From DASZZZ01 sp036260375 (GTDB lineage Bacteria > Actinomycetota > CADDZG01 > WHSQ01): a stretch of DNA of 64,000 nt. The stretch's first letter is position 1. Each line of letters opens with the position of its first letter. This document shows positions 1 through 7,289 of the stretch, in pieces. The notes under the pieces are model-generated. The model was not told where the DNA came from. It worked only from the letters and a program-made list of their open reading frames with translations, and ran no database searches. Made by a program: the position numbers and the translations under genes. The stretch is taken from the NCBI GenBank assembly GCA_036260375.1, contig DASZZZ010000044.1, positions 54,259-118,258 of the forward strand. The letters run 5' to 3'.

Positions 1-530
1 CTGCGCGGGTAGCGCCCGGTGAACAGGATGGCGAACCAGGACACGATCACCGCGACGACCGACGCGATCGTGAGGAACAACAACACGACGTAGTGAGGGA
101 TGGCGAGAAGCCATTTCACCAACGGCAGCCACCGGTTGAGGTCCTGCTTCACGTTCGGGTACTCGAGCTCGACGTGGACCGCCTGCTCTTCGTCGGTCGA
201 CGGATAGCGGTCCGACATCAACGCCAGATAGGACGACACGCGCGTGGAGAAGCGCGTCAGCTGGAGGTTGAAGTCGAACCACCAGCGCGGGTACTTCTGA
301 CGAAAGACGATCATCAGGAGGGGTCCGAAGAACAGTGGACCCCCGGCCGCGGCGGCCGCCTCCCTCCCCTTGTCGTAGCCCCACTCCCACGCCCCTCCGG
401 CGACCGTGCTCAGGACGACGAGGATCGGGATCGCCACGAGCAGTCGAAAGAAGGTCGTCAGGCGGTTCAGGTCCCGGTCGGGGTAGTCCACCGAGAGCCG
501 GGCCGGGTACTCGGCACGCTCCTGCTGCAT
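1..530 (-). CDS. DUF4389 membrane protein (C-terminus cut by window edge)
   Basis: Only the first 176 codons are inside the window. The ATG at 530-528 follows an AGGGAAGGGGAG ribosome-binding stretch. The visible protein starts MQQERAEYPARLSVDYPD, has a membrane segment near residues 27-45, a second block YPRWWFDFNLQLTRFS, and a further long membrane segment with LLAIPHYVVLLFLTIASVV before FTGRYPR. This arrangement of paired YP-[RK] blocks and membrane segments is that of DUF4389 proteins of actinobacteria, whose function is not known. It is divergent from a TetR gene, and the two twin palindromes in the 121-bp gap make it the likely target of that regulator. Confidence 0.75.
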   Translation of the reverse strand, partial: MQQERAEYPARLSVDYPDRDLNRLTTFFRLLVAIPILVVLSTVAGGAWEWGYDKGREAAAAAGGPLFFGPLLMIVFRQKYPRWWFDFNLQLTRFSTRVSSYLALMSDRYPSTDEEQAVHVELEYPNVKQDLNRWLPLVKWLLAIPHYVVLLFLTIASVVAVIVSWFAILFTGRYPR

Positions 531-555
531 CGTCTCCCCTTCCCTTCCGCGGGTT

Positions 556-606
556 GTGCGTACGATGTACGCGCGTCGTGCTACCGTAGGCGTACGCTGT
601 ACGCAC
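556..606. promoter_or_regulatory. Twin TetR-type operator GCGTAC-N3-GTACGC
   Basis: Two perfect 15-bp palindromes of the form GCGTAC-N3-GTACGC lie at 558-572 (spacer GAT) and 590-604 (spacer GCT). Their centres are 32 bp apart, about three helical turns, so two dimers could sit on the same face. They fill the gap between the divergent DUF4389 and TetR genes. Autoregulation by the adjacent TetR protein is inference. Confidence 0.7.
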
Positions 607-651
607 GTCAAGGGAGAACGTCTACGCAGTGCCGGCAACGGGGGGTGGGAC

Positions 652-1323
652 GTGGCGCCAGGAACGCGCAACGCCGGCCGGAGCCCTCTCAGCAAGCAGA
701 GGATCGTCGGGGCTGCGGTCGCACGAGCCGACGCCGACGGCTTCGACTCGTGCAGCATTCGCAAGATCGCCGACGAGCTCGGCGCGGCGCCCATGGCGCT
801 GTACCGCCACGTCGCGAACAAGGAAGAGCTGCTCGCGGGCATGGTCGACGTCGTGTTCGGCGAGATGTATTGCCCCGCCGTGGGGCGTGATTGGAAGTCG
901 GAGCTGCGCGAGCGCGGCGTCTCCGCTCGAGCCGCTCTGCGCCGCCACCCGTGGGCCGTCGGGCTCATGGAGACGACGACCAGGCCCGGGCCCGCAAGCG
1001 CAAGCCACCACAACGCGACGATGGGATGCCTACGCGAGGCGGGGTTCGCGTTTCGCGACGCGGTCCACGCGTACAACCTGCTGGACAGCTACACGTACGG
1101 CTTCGCGCTCCAAGAGAGCACCATCCCGTTCACGACACCCGAGGAGTCGGCGGAGATGGCGAAGACGACGTTGGGCGACATGGGCGAGTTGTATCCGTAC
1201 ATCGCGGAGATCGTGGTCGAGTTCGGCAAGTCCGGCTACGACTACACCGAGGAGTTCGAGTTCGGCCTCGACTTCATCCTCGACGGGCTCGAACGACTCC
1301 AGAGGAGATCGAGAGCGCGCTGA
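652..1323 (+). CDS. TetR/AcrR family regulator with TetR-like C-terminal domain
   Basis: Predicted one-component repressor of 223 residues. An N-terminal helix-turn-helix (about residues 12-58, IVGAAVARADADGFDSCSIR then ADELGAAPMALYRHVANKEE) is followed by a ligand domain of the TetR_C type. The frame is open from 556, but that stretch is the twin operator; the GTG at 652 behind a GGGGGGTGGGA ribosome-binding site is the sensible start. It most likely represses itself and the divergent DUF4389 gene. The ligand is unknown; pump or envelope regulation is common in this family, but nothing here proves it. Confidence 0.85.
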   Translation: MAPGTRNAGRSPLSKQRIVGAAVARADADGFDSCSIRKIADELGAAPMALYRHVANKEELLAGMVDVVFGEMYCPAVGRDWKSELRERGVSARAALRRHPWAVGLMETTTRPGPASASHHNATMGCLREAGFAFRDAVHAYNLLDSYTYGFALQESTIPFTTPEESAEMAKTTLGDMGELYPYIAEIVVEFGKSGYDYTEEFEFGLDFILDGLERLQRRSRAR

Positions 1324-1335
1324 GCGGACGAAGAC

Positions 1336-2094
1336 CTACGACGTCGACGGGATCGGCGGATGGCCCGCCAGCTCGCCCAGTCGCCGCCGTACGCGCTCGT
1401 CGTCGTCGCCGAGCACGCACTCGCGCAGCAACGCCCGAGTCCCGGCGTCCAAGGCGCGCACCAGCTCGTCGCGGTCGAGTGAGCGCACGATCGCTCCTTC
1501 GAACGCGTCGCGATCGTCGGCCGGCAATCGATCGAAGCCCCTGCCGTAGTGCGCCGGAAGGTCGTGACGCAGGCACGCGAGCGCGAGCCCGTGGTGACGG
1601 AGCTGCGCGATGCAGTACTCCGCTTGCCACCACTGCCCGCGCTCGACGCAAATCCGCGCGTGGCGCGCCCAGAGCACTGCCCAGCCCAACTCGTCGGCGC
1701 GCGCCGGGGGCCGGCCGTGCTCGGGGGCGTTCGCCTCGCCGAACAACAGCTTGAAGCGCGGGCTCGTCGGCCGGAACCTCGACGCCGGCGCCATCGAGAC
1801 ATCGAGCTGGAGGTGGTCGGCCAACAGGAACACCCGATAGACGGCGGGACCGGCGACGAGGTCGAGCAAACGAACCGCGTCGAAGCGCGACGCGAGGTCG
1901 CGCGTCCAGTCCTCGAGGACGTCCGTCATCGCGACGCCGTCGGCGACGCCGAAGGTGAGGTCGAGATCGGACCAGCGGTCTCCTTCGCCGAGAGCGAGGG
2001 ACCCGACCTCGGCCCCCGCGACGACGCGCGCGTCGCGCCGCGCGAGCTCGAGCACGTGCGCGCGGACCCGACTGCGCTCCTCGACGGTGAACAT
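1336..2094 (-). CDS. Nucleotidyltransferase-domain protein
   Basis: 252 residues. An N-terminal minimal nucleotidyltransferase fold is visible: GSLALGEGDRWSDLDLTF gives the G-S ... D-x-D signature (about residues 30-50), with a third acidic residue in LQLDVSMAP near 95. A helical C-terminal half (about 110-240) follows, as in aminoglycoside-adenylyltransferase-like and MNT-type proteins. The longer open frame upstream is rejected because the ATG at 2094 sits just behind a GATAAT-like box, an arrangement fitting a leaderless message. Convergent with the TetR gene, 12 bp apart. Substrate unknown; it could modify a small molecule or be a stand-alone toxin-like transferase, but no antitoxin partner is adjacent. 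Confidence 0.7.
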   Translation of the reverse strand: MFTVEERSRVRAHVLELARRDARVVAGAEVGSLALGEGDRWSDLDLTFGVADGVAMTDVLEDWTRDLASRFDAVRLLDLVAGPAVYRVFLLADHLQLDVSMAPASRFRPTSPRFKLLFGEANAPEHGRPPARADELGWAVLWARHARICVERGQWWQAEYCIAQLRHHGLALACLRHDLPAHYGRGFDRLPADDRDAFEGAIVRSLDRDELVRALDAGTRALLRECVLGDDDERVRRRLGELAGHPPIPSTS

Positions 2095-2128
2095 CGCCCC
2101 GATTATCCTCGGACGCCGCCGAGCAACC

Positions 2129-2699
2129 CTAGAAGTAGACGAGCGCCCCCGCGAGGACCGCTCCGACGGCACCGACCCGGGCCAGGAACGACGCCGGCGC
2201 TCGCACCGTCACGCCGACGCGCGCACCCGTCTCGTCGGCGGAGCGCGCGATCCGAACCGAGCTCTTGAACACCACCAAGAGCGCGATCAGGGGCAGCACG
2301 ACGGTTACGGCGACGCGGACCGCGACGAACTTCCAGTCCAGCAGGTTGAGCGGGCCGGCCAGGGTGCGCAGTACGGGGACGTCGGCCTTGAAGGTCAGGA
2401 GGCTGAGCGAGATCAGACACGGCCGGCAGGAGCAGGAACACGACGACTGCCGTCGGGCGGCGCATCCACGTCATGACTCGCAACCCCCTGTTCGATTCGA
2501 CGACGAGCTCGGCCGTCGTCTGCACCGATCCGAACCGCGCCAACGCCCGTCTCTGGGCCTGGCCAGCAGGCAGCCCCGTATCGCTCGCCGAGTCCCTGAG
2601 ATGGGCCTCCATCTCTCTCAGGGCGCGACGCTCGACGACCCTCAGCCAGCCCAACGCCCGCTTCACTTCGGCCATGAACTCGTCGATCGGGTCGTTCAC
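2129..2699 (-). pseudogene. PadR-linked HAAS-type membrane protein, frameshifted
   Basis: Starts with GTG inside the PadR stop (GTGA at 2696-2699). The first frame gives VNDPIDEFMAEVKRALGWL and a helical domain of about 60 residues resembling the HAAS/DUF1700 domain that follows PadR regulators, then RRPTAVVVFLLLPA. Near 2420-2440 the reading must move by one base (one extra base) to continue as a plausible membrane protein: CLISLSLLTF, then LNLLDWKFVAVRVAVTVV, ending VLAGALVYF and TAG at 2129. The total length is 3n+1, as expected for one inserted base. This is either a genuine broken gene or a sequencing indel. The intact protein would have about 190 residues and three or four membrane helices. 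Confidence 0.6.
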
Positions 2700-3019
2700 G
2701 CCGTCGTCCTCAACACACGTTGCACGGCGGCGACGAAGCCTTTCCATTCGTGCGTGTCCAGGCGCAGCTGACGTCTCCCTGCGGCGGTCAGCTTGTAGAC
2801 GCGCCGCTCGCGGCCGCCGACCTCGTCCCACCGGCTCGTCACCAACGAGCGTTGCTCCAACCGTCGCAGGAGCGGATAGATCGTGCCTTCGGGAAGGTCG
2901 AAGGCACCGCCGCTTCGTTCCCGGAGACGCTCCATGATCAGGTAGCCGTGCGCCTCGCCGCGTTGCAGACACGCGAGCAGCAGTAACTCGAGGTGGCCGC
3001 GTAGAACGTCGCCTCGCAT
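2696..3019 (-). CDS. PadR family transcriptional regulator
   Basis: 107 residues, normal for the short PadR-s1 subfamily. The sequence shows MRGDVLRGHLELLLLACLQ, a winged helix with HGYLIMERLRERSGGAFDLP and EGTIYPLLRRLEQRSLV, and a basic wing (VGGRERRVYKLTAAGRRQL). ATG at 3019 is chosen over the in-frame ATG at 3034 because the latter lies inside a perfect palindrome. The stop overlaps the GTG of the downstream membrane protein, a standard PadR-HAAS pair. It probably represses its own operon through that palindrome; the inducing signal is unknown, with cell-envelope stress or toxic compounds being common for the family. Confidence 0.85.
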   Translation of the reverse strand: MRGDVLRGHLELLLLACLQRGEAHGYLIMERLRERSGGAFDLPEGTIYPLLRRLEQRSLVTSRWDEVGGRERRVYKLTAAGRRQLRLDTHEWKGFVAAVQRVLRTTA

Positions 3020-3025
3020 AGGCGC

Positions 3026-3049
3026 ACTATACATAGCGAGGCTATGTAT
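3026..3049. promoter_or_regulatory. PadR operator overlapping a leaderless promoter
   Basis: Nine-base arms ATACATAGC and GCTATGTAT flank GAG in a perfect 21-bp palindrome (3029-3049). On the minus strand TATAGT (3031-3026) ends six bases before the ATG at 3019, fitting a -10 box of a leaderless transcript. The palindrome also touches the first possible ATG (3048) of the plus-strand gene. Confidence 0.7.
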
Positions 3050-4010
3050 GCCAGCGCGTGGCCCACGCGATGTCAACACGTGGGCCGGAGGGGCGGGTAA
3101 CGCGTGGAGCGCCGGCGACAGTTCGTCGACGATGAACCTCGCGAAGCGACGACGTCGAGCGATGCGCGCCCTGAGCCGGGCGCGACCCCCGATCGTGGGG
3201 GCGCGACTGTCCCCCGCCCCCGGCCTCGCCGCTCGATTCACCACCCACGTCGAGGTCGAGCGCTCGGCGCCGACCGACGGCGGGCCGCGCGGGGTCTACG
3301 TCGTCGCGGCGGTCGCGGTCGTGACCCTGTGCGCGGCGCTGCTCGCCGGGTCGGCGGACTCCCCCGTGGCGCGCCGGCGCTCGACCGCGCCCCTCGGCAA
3401 GAGCGGCGACGGCGCGGCCGCGGCTCCCCGACAACCGGCCCCGCGCGAGCCCGCGCCGCAGAAGTCCGCGCCGCGAGAGCCGGCGCCGCCGGAGCCCGTC
3501 GAACGCGCGCCCGCGCAGCTCCGTTTCACTTATTCCGTCGAAGCCCTCGAGGCGCCCGCCGCGAAGTTGCCGGCGTTCGCCGACTCGGTCGCGGCCACGC
3601 TCGCCGACGCGCGCGGCTGGGGCCTCGGAGGAGCCATCCGGTTCACGGAGACGAGCGCTCCCGGCGACTTCGAGATCGTGCTGGCGTCGCCCGCGGCCAT
3701 CGGCGCGATCGGGTCGGGCTGCAGCCCGACGTGGAGCTGCCGTCTCGGCTCCCAGGTGTTGATCAACCTGCGGCGTTGGAACACGGGCGCTCCGGGCTGG
3801 GACCTGTCGCTCGGCGAGTACCGCTCCTACGTCGTCAACCACGAGGTCGGGCACTGGCTCGGGCTCGGCCACACGTCATGCCCGCGGCCGAACGCGTCCG
3901 CTCCGGTGATGCAGCAACAGTCGAAGGACCGCGAGGGATGCGTCAACAACGTCTGGCCTCTGCGGTCGGAGCTCCGGTCCGTCGCCGGGCTGCACGGAGT
4001 CGACGTCTAG
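3048..4010 (+). CDS. DUF3152 secreted metalloprotease-like protein
   Basis: Up to 320 residues; the in-frame ATG at 3132 (MNLAKRRRRAMRALSRARPP) is an equally good start because the first ATG lies in the PadR operator. A single membrane anchor (VYVVAAVAVVTLCAALLAG, about residues 84-103) is followed by a Pro/Ala-rich linker with repeated PAPREPAP units, then a DUF3152 domain from LRFTYSVEAL on. VVNHEVGHWLGLGHTSC carries HExxHxxGxxH, the metzincin-type zinc motif. DUF3152 proteins are exported actinobacterial proteins of unknown substrate; the complete motif suggests real zinc proteolysis. The active domain would lie outside the membrane. Confidence 0.8.
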   Translation: MPARGPRDVNTWAGGAGNAWSAGDSSSTMNLAKRRRRAMRALSRARPPIVGARLSPAPGLAARFTTHVEVERSAPTDGGPRGVYVVAAVAVVTLCAALLAGSADSPVARRRSTAPLGKSGDGAAAAPRQPAPREPAPQKSAPREPAPPEPVERAPAQLRFTYSVEALEAPAAKLPAFADSVAATLADARGWGLGGAIRFTETSAPGDFEIVLASPAAIGAIGSGCSPTWSCRLGSQVLINLRRWNTGAPGWDLSLGEYRSYVVNHEVGHWLGLGHTSCPRPNASAPVMQQQSKDREGCVNNVWPLRSELRSVAGLHGVDV

Positions 4011-4076
4011 GAGGCGCCCGTAGCCGTGCACGAGAAGACGCTGTAACGCTCGAGCTCTTTCGGACAGTATCCGTTC

Positions 4077-4604
4077 GTGGACCGAGAGAGGCGCTTCAAC
4101 GCGCTCTTCGAGCAGACCTATCCCGCGGTGCGGCGCTACGCCCACCACCGCGGCCTCGGGGACGCCGACGCCGAGGACCTCGCCGCCGACGTTTTCGCGG
4201 TGGCGTGGCGCAAGCTCGACCGGATCCCGGCGGACGATCCGGTCCCGTGGCTGCTCGCGGTCGCGCGCAACCACTGGCGCAACCACCTCCGCCGCAGGGA
4301 GCGCGGCCACCGGCTGAGCCAGCGGCTCGCGGGCCGCGACGCGATCTCCGTCGTGGCCCCGGAGGAGCCGTCCGCGTCGCACGCCCACATCCTCGCCGCC
4401 CTCGCGTCCCTCGACCCCGGCGACCAGGAAGTCCTTCGGCTCACCGCGTGGGACGGGCTCGAGCCGCGCCAGATCGCGGTCGTCCTCGGTTGCTCCGCCG
4501 TCGCGGCGCGCGTGCGCCTGCACCGCGCCCGCAGCCGTTTCGCCGACGCGCTCGATCGCCAGAACGACGTTGCCTCACGTCCCTCCCCAAGTCCCGCCCA
4601 CTAG
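4077..4604 (+). CDS. ECF RNA polymerase sigma factor
   Basis: 175 residues. Region 2 is seen in FNALFEQTYPAVRRYAHHRG and AEDLAADVFAVAWRKL, then WLLAVARNHWRNHLRRRERG; region 4 in AALASLDPGDQEVLRLTAWD and ALGCS-like LGCSAVAARVRLHRARSRF. The GTG at 4077 follows CAGTAT by six bases, so the message may be leaderless. The gene is followed after 13 bp by a gene for an exported protein with one N-terminal membrane helix, the usual place of a sigma regulator. Targets are not known. Confidence 0.9.
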   Translation: MDRERRFNALFEQTYPAVRRYAHHRGLGDADAEDLAADVFAVAWRKLDRIPADDPVPWLLAVARNHWRNHLRRRERGHRLSQRLAGRDAISVVAPEEPSASHAHILAALASLDPGDQEVLRLTAWDGLEPRQIAVVLGCSAVAARVRLHRARSRFADALDRQNDVASRPSPSPAH

Positions 4605-4617
4605 CAAAGGGAATCCG

Positions 4618-5601
4618 ATGCCCAACCGCGACACGAGAGACGGCGCCGTCGACCTCCTTCGCAGCGCTCGACCGACGCCGGGCGACGCAGCCTGCGCCCC
4701 CGACGGACCCCAGGCGCGCGCCGTCAGGCTCCGGGCGATGGCGACGTCGCCCGACCGGAAGCGGCCGCGTGCACGCACCCGCCGGCGGGCACGGGCCGCG
4801 CTCGCGCTGACCGGCGTGGCCGTCGTCGCCGTGCTCGTCGTGACCGACGGCACGTCGCCGGTGCGGCCGCCGACCGGAACGCGTCACGACGGCATCCGTC
4901 TCGTGGCGGCCCGGTCCGAGGACGCCTACTCGACGAGCGGCCGTGCGACGGTGTCGTTCGCGACGCGCTTCGACGGCGGCGCGACGGAAGGAGGAACGAG
5001 CCACGTCGAGTTCTCCGGCGACGACGTGGCGATGACGACCGAGTTCCGGTTCGGGGACGGGACGCCGGGGTTCGTCGCCCGGTCGCGCACGGTCGACGGC
5101 GAGCTGTACCTGTGGGACGGACCGATCGGCGACAGGCGCTGGTACGTGGACCTGAACGCGTCCGGAGCGCGCGCCGAGGACGTCTTCGATCTCGACCCGC
5201 GCGAGCTCCTCGGGCTGCTCGACGCGTCCGCCGACTTCGAGGAGGTCTCGAGCGACACGGGCGTACGTCGTCTCCGGGCGACCCGGCTCGACGGCTTGCC
5301 GGCGCTCGCCGTCGACTTCTGGCCGCGGGAGGACGACGTCACGAGGCTCGAGGTGTGGGTCGGGCCGGACGACGTCGTGCGGCGCCTCGAGCTCGACGTC
5401 GTGCGCGTCGACAGGCATCGCTCGGGCACGAAGATCGTTCCCTTCGACGACGGCACGCCGGGACGCAAGATCCACGACCCGGACTCGCCGCTCGTGACGT
5501 CCGTCACCCACTCGTCGTACTCGGTGCGGTTCTTCGACGTCGGCGCCGACGTCGACGTCGTCGCGCCGGCCGACGCCATCCCCGTACGGGGGCAGGGCTA
5601 G
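4618..5601 (+). CDS. Single-pass exported protein paired with ECF sigma factor
   Basis: 327 residues, starting at ATG 4618 after an AAAGGGAA site placed 13 bp behind the sigma stop. A cytosolic head of about 55 residues rich in Arg (RKRPRARTRRRARAALAL) leads into one membrane helix (LTGVAVVAVLVVTDG, about 75-90). The large outer part is beta-rich and resembles the LolA/LppX-like fold of sigma-linked proteins (YSTSGRATVSFATRF, LDGLPALAVDFWPR). No zinc-binding anti-sigma motif H-x3-C-x2-C is present. It may sense an envelope signal for the sigma factor or carry a lipid; both are inference. Confidence 0.6.
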   Translation: MPNRDTRDGAVDLLRSARPTPGDAACAPDGPQARAVRLRAMATSPDRKRPRARTRRRARAALALTGVAVVAVLVVTDGTSPVRPPTGTRHDGIRLVAARSEDAYSTSGRATVSFATRFDGGATEGGTSHVEFSGDDVAMTTEFRFGDGTPGFVARSRTVDGELYLWDGPIGDRRWYVDLNASGARAEDVFDLDPRELLGLLDASADFEEVSSDTGVRRLRATRLDGLPALAVDFWPREDDVTRLEVWVGPDDVVRRLELDVVRVDRHRSGTKIVPFDDGTPGRKIHDPDSPLVTSVTHSSYSVRFFDVGADVDVVAPADAIPVRGQG

Positions 5602-5620
5602 CTCGCAGCTTCGCCGCGTT

Positions 5621-5638
5621 GCCTACCGTCCGGTAGGC
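5621..5638. promoter_or_regulatory. Palindrome CCTAC-N6-GTAGG upstream of vanZ-like gene
   Basis: GCCTACCG and CGGTAGGC flank TC at 5621-5638, a perfect 18-bp inverted repeat. The core CCTAC-N6-GTAGG (5622-5637) is shared with palindromes at 22.75 and 33.27 kb and, with one mismatch, at 11.12 and 12.75 kb. A further GGTAG follows at 5645. Confidence 0.5.
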
Positions 5639-5660
5639 GTACGGTAGCGCGCATGACGGC

Positions 5661-6248
5661 GTGGAACGGCGAGCCCGACACGGCGCTCACAGCAGGGGCG
5701 GCGGCGAGTTGAGCTCGACCGCGACGCAGCTGCTGCCGCTCGTGGGCGCGGCCTCGATCGCGGTCGGCGCCACCGTCGTGCTCGTCGTGCGGCGCAGCGC
5801 CGCTCCACGACGCGACGCACGTCGCTCCGCCTCCATCGCGCGCGACGTCCTGCTCGGGATCTCCGTGGTCGCCGTCGTGGTCGTCACGCTGATGCCGTCG
5901 CCCGGCGTCGCGTCGAGTCGAGAGCTCGTCAACCTCGTGCCGCTGCGGACCATCTCGTCTCTCGTGGGCGAGTCGGTGGACGCGGCGGTGCCGCTTCGCA
6001 ACGTCGTCCTCAACGTGCTGCTGTTCGTCCCGTTCGGGTTCCTCGTGGGACTCCGGACGCGCGCCGACCGGCGCGTGGCGGTGGCGTGCGCCGCGGGCGT
6101 TGCGCTCTCGCTCGTGATCGAGGGGGTCCAGTGGCTGGCGCTGCCGGGGCGAGCCGTGGACGTCGACGACGTGCTGCTCAACACCGTCGGGGCGGTCTCG
6201 GGCGCGCTCGTCGCAGCGCTCGCGTCGCGCGCGCCGCGTCGCGGTTAG
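5661..6248 (+). CDS. VanZ-family integral membrane protein
   Basis: Up to 195 residues. The GTG at 5661 has no ribosome-binding site; a TTG at 5709 (LSSTATQLL) behind AGGGGCGGCGGCGAG may be the true start. Four to five membrane helices are visible, including IARDVLLGISVVAVVVVTLM, NVVLNVLLFVPFGFLVGL, and a last pair around VAVACAAGVALSLVIEGVQW and LLNTVGAVSGALVAALA. NLVPLRTI, NVLLFVPFG and the short acidic stretch before NTVG are VanZ hallmarks. The founder gives low-level teicoplanin resistance, but most VanZ proteins have no known role. Convergent with the MarR-GNAT gene (4-bp overlap). Confidence 0.8.
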   Translation: MERRARHGAHSRGGGELSSTATQLLPLVGAASIAVGATVVLVVRRSAAPRRDARRSASIARDVLLGISVVAVVVVTLMPSPGVASSRELVNLVPLRTISSLVGESVDAAVPLRNVVLNVLLFVPFGFLVGLRTRADRRVAVACAAGVALSLVIEGVQWLALPGRAVDVDDVLLNTVGAVSGALVAALASRAPRRG

Positions 6249-7168
6249 AGGTCGAGCGACCAGCTCTCGCCGACGAGGTCGTGGCCGAAGCTGTGATGCC
6301 GCTCCTCGGCGACGAGCCGGAAGCCGGCGCGTTCGTAGATCCTCCGCGCGTCGACGAGGACGTCGTTCGTCCACAACGTCATCCCCTTGTAACGAGCGCG
6401 CCGCGCGAACCGGATGCACTCGTCCACCAGCCGGGTCCCGATGCCCATGCCTCGCGCACTGGGCTCGACGAGGAAGTTCCGGAGCTGCGCGACGTCGTCG
6501 TCCTTTCTCACGCAGAAGATGCATCCGACGCGCTGGCCGTTCGTCTCGGCGATCCACGCGGACTCGCGCTTCGGGTCGTGGTGCTCGACGTAGTCGGCGA
6601 CGATCCGTGCGATGAACGCCTCGCACCTCTCGTCCCACCCGTACTCGCGCGCGTACAGGTCGCCGTGCCGTTGCACGACCCATCCGTAGTCGCCGGGAAC
6701 GGGAGCACGAAGCGTCACGACGGGCGACGCGCCGTCGCCGAGGACCGACTCGATCGCCGCTATCGCGGACATCAAGCCCTCCTGTGCGTCCTCGCTCAGC
6801 CCCGACAGCAGCTCGCCGACTTGCTCCGACGCCCTGGCGTCGAGCAGCTCGAGGGCGGCGCGCCCCTTGCGCGTCAGCGACACGACCTGGCGCCGTCCGT
6901 CGTCGCGCGACGGCTGGGCACGCACGAGGTCCCGCTCCTTGAGGCGCGACAGGAGGCGACTGACGTATCCCAGGTTCAGTTGCAGCCGTTCGGCGACGTC
7001 GCTCGGTGACGTCGCGCCCGCGGCTCCGAGCTCGAACAGGACGCGGCCCTCGGCGAGCGAGTACGGCGTGTCGAGGAACTCGTCGCTGACGACGCCGAGC
7101 ACGCGGGTGTAGAAGCGGTTGAACGACCTCAGACGAGCGACACGGGGACCCGGCGCCACGTGCGTCAC
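6245..7168 (-). CDS. MarR-GNAT fusion (bifunctional HTH regulator/acetyltransferase)
   Basis: 307 residues. Residues 1-145 are a MarR winged helix (RSFNRFYTRVLGVVSDEFLD, SLAEGRVLFELG, LNLGYVSRLLSRLKERDLV, wing DDGRRQVVSLTRKG). Residues 150-307 are a GNAT domain with the acetyl-CoA loop ARGMGIGTRLVDECIRFAR and IYERAGFRLVAEE. GTG at 7168 is chosen because AAGGAG lies five bases upstream. The fusion is a known widespread family, annotated as helix-turn-helix GNAT transferases. Palindromes in the upstream region suggest autoregulation. Acetyl acceptor unknown. Confidence 0.85.
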   Translation of the reverse strand: MTHVAPGPRVARLRSFNRFYTRVLGVVSDEFLDTPYSLAEGRVLFELGAAGATSPSDVAERLQLNLGYVSRLLSRLKERDLVRAQPSRDDGRRQVVSLTRKGRAALELLDARASEQVGELLSGLSEDAQEGLMSAIAAIESVLGDGASPVVTLRAPVPGDYGWVVQRHGDLYAREYGWDERCEAFIARIVADYVEHHDPKRESAWIAETNGQRVGCIFCVRKDDDVAQLRNFLVEPSARGMGIGTRLVDECIRFARRARYKGMTLWTNDVLVDARRIYERAGFRLVAEERHHSFGHDLVGESWSLDL

Positions 7169-7181
7169 GACCACTCCTTGC

Positions 7182-7216
7182 CGTTGGCAACGAAACCGTT
7201 GTCTCGGGCAACTATA
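7182..7216. promoter_or_regulatory. Promoter/operator region of MarR-GNAT gene
   Basis: CGTTG-G-CAACG (7182-7192) and GTTG-N7-CAAC (7198-7212) are two inverted repeats with related arms. TATAGT on the minus strand (7216-7211) is a plausible -10 box. The repeats lie between this box and the ribosome-binding site, where a bound MarR protein would block transcription. Confidence 0.5.
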
Positions 7217-7289
7217 TCCACGGAGCAGTGGCCGTCAAGGCCCGGCGGCGCGATCGGATCGCGCGCTCGCCGGCGAGCGGGAGCGACGT

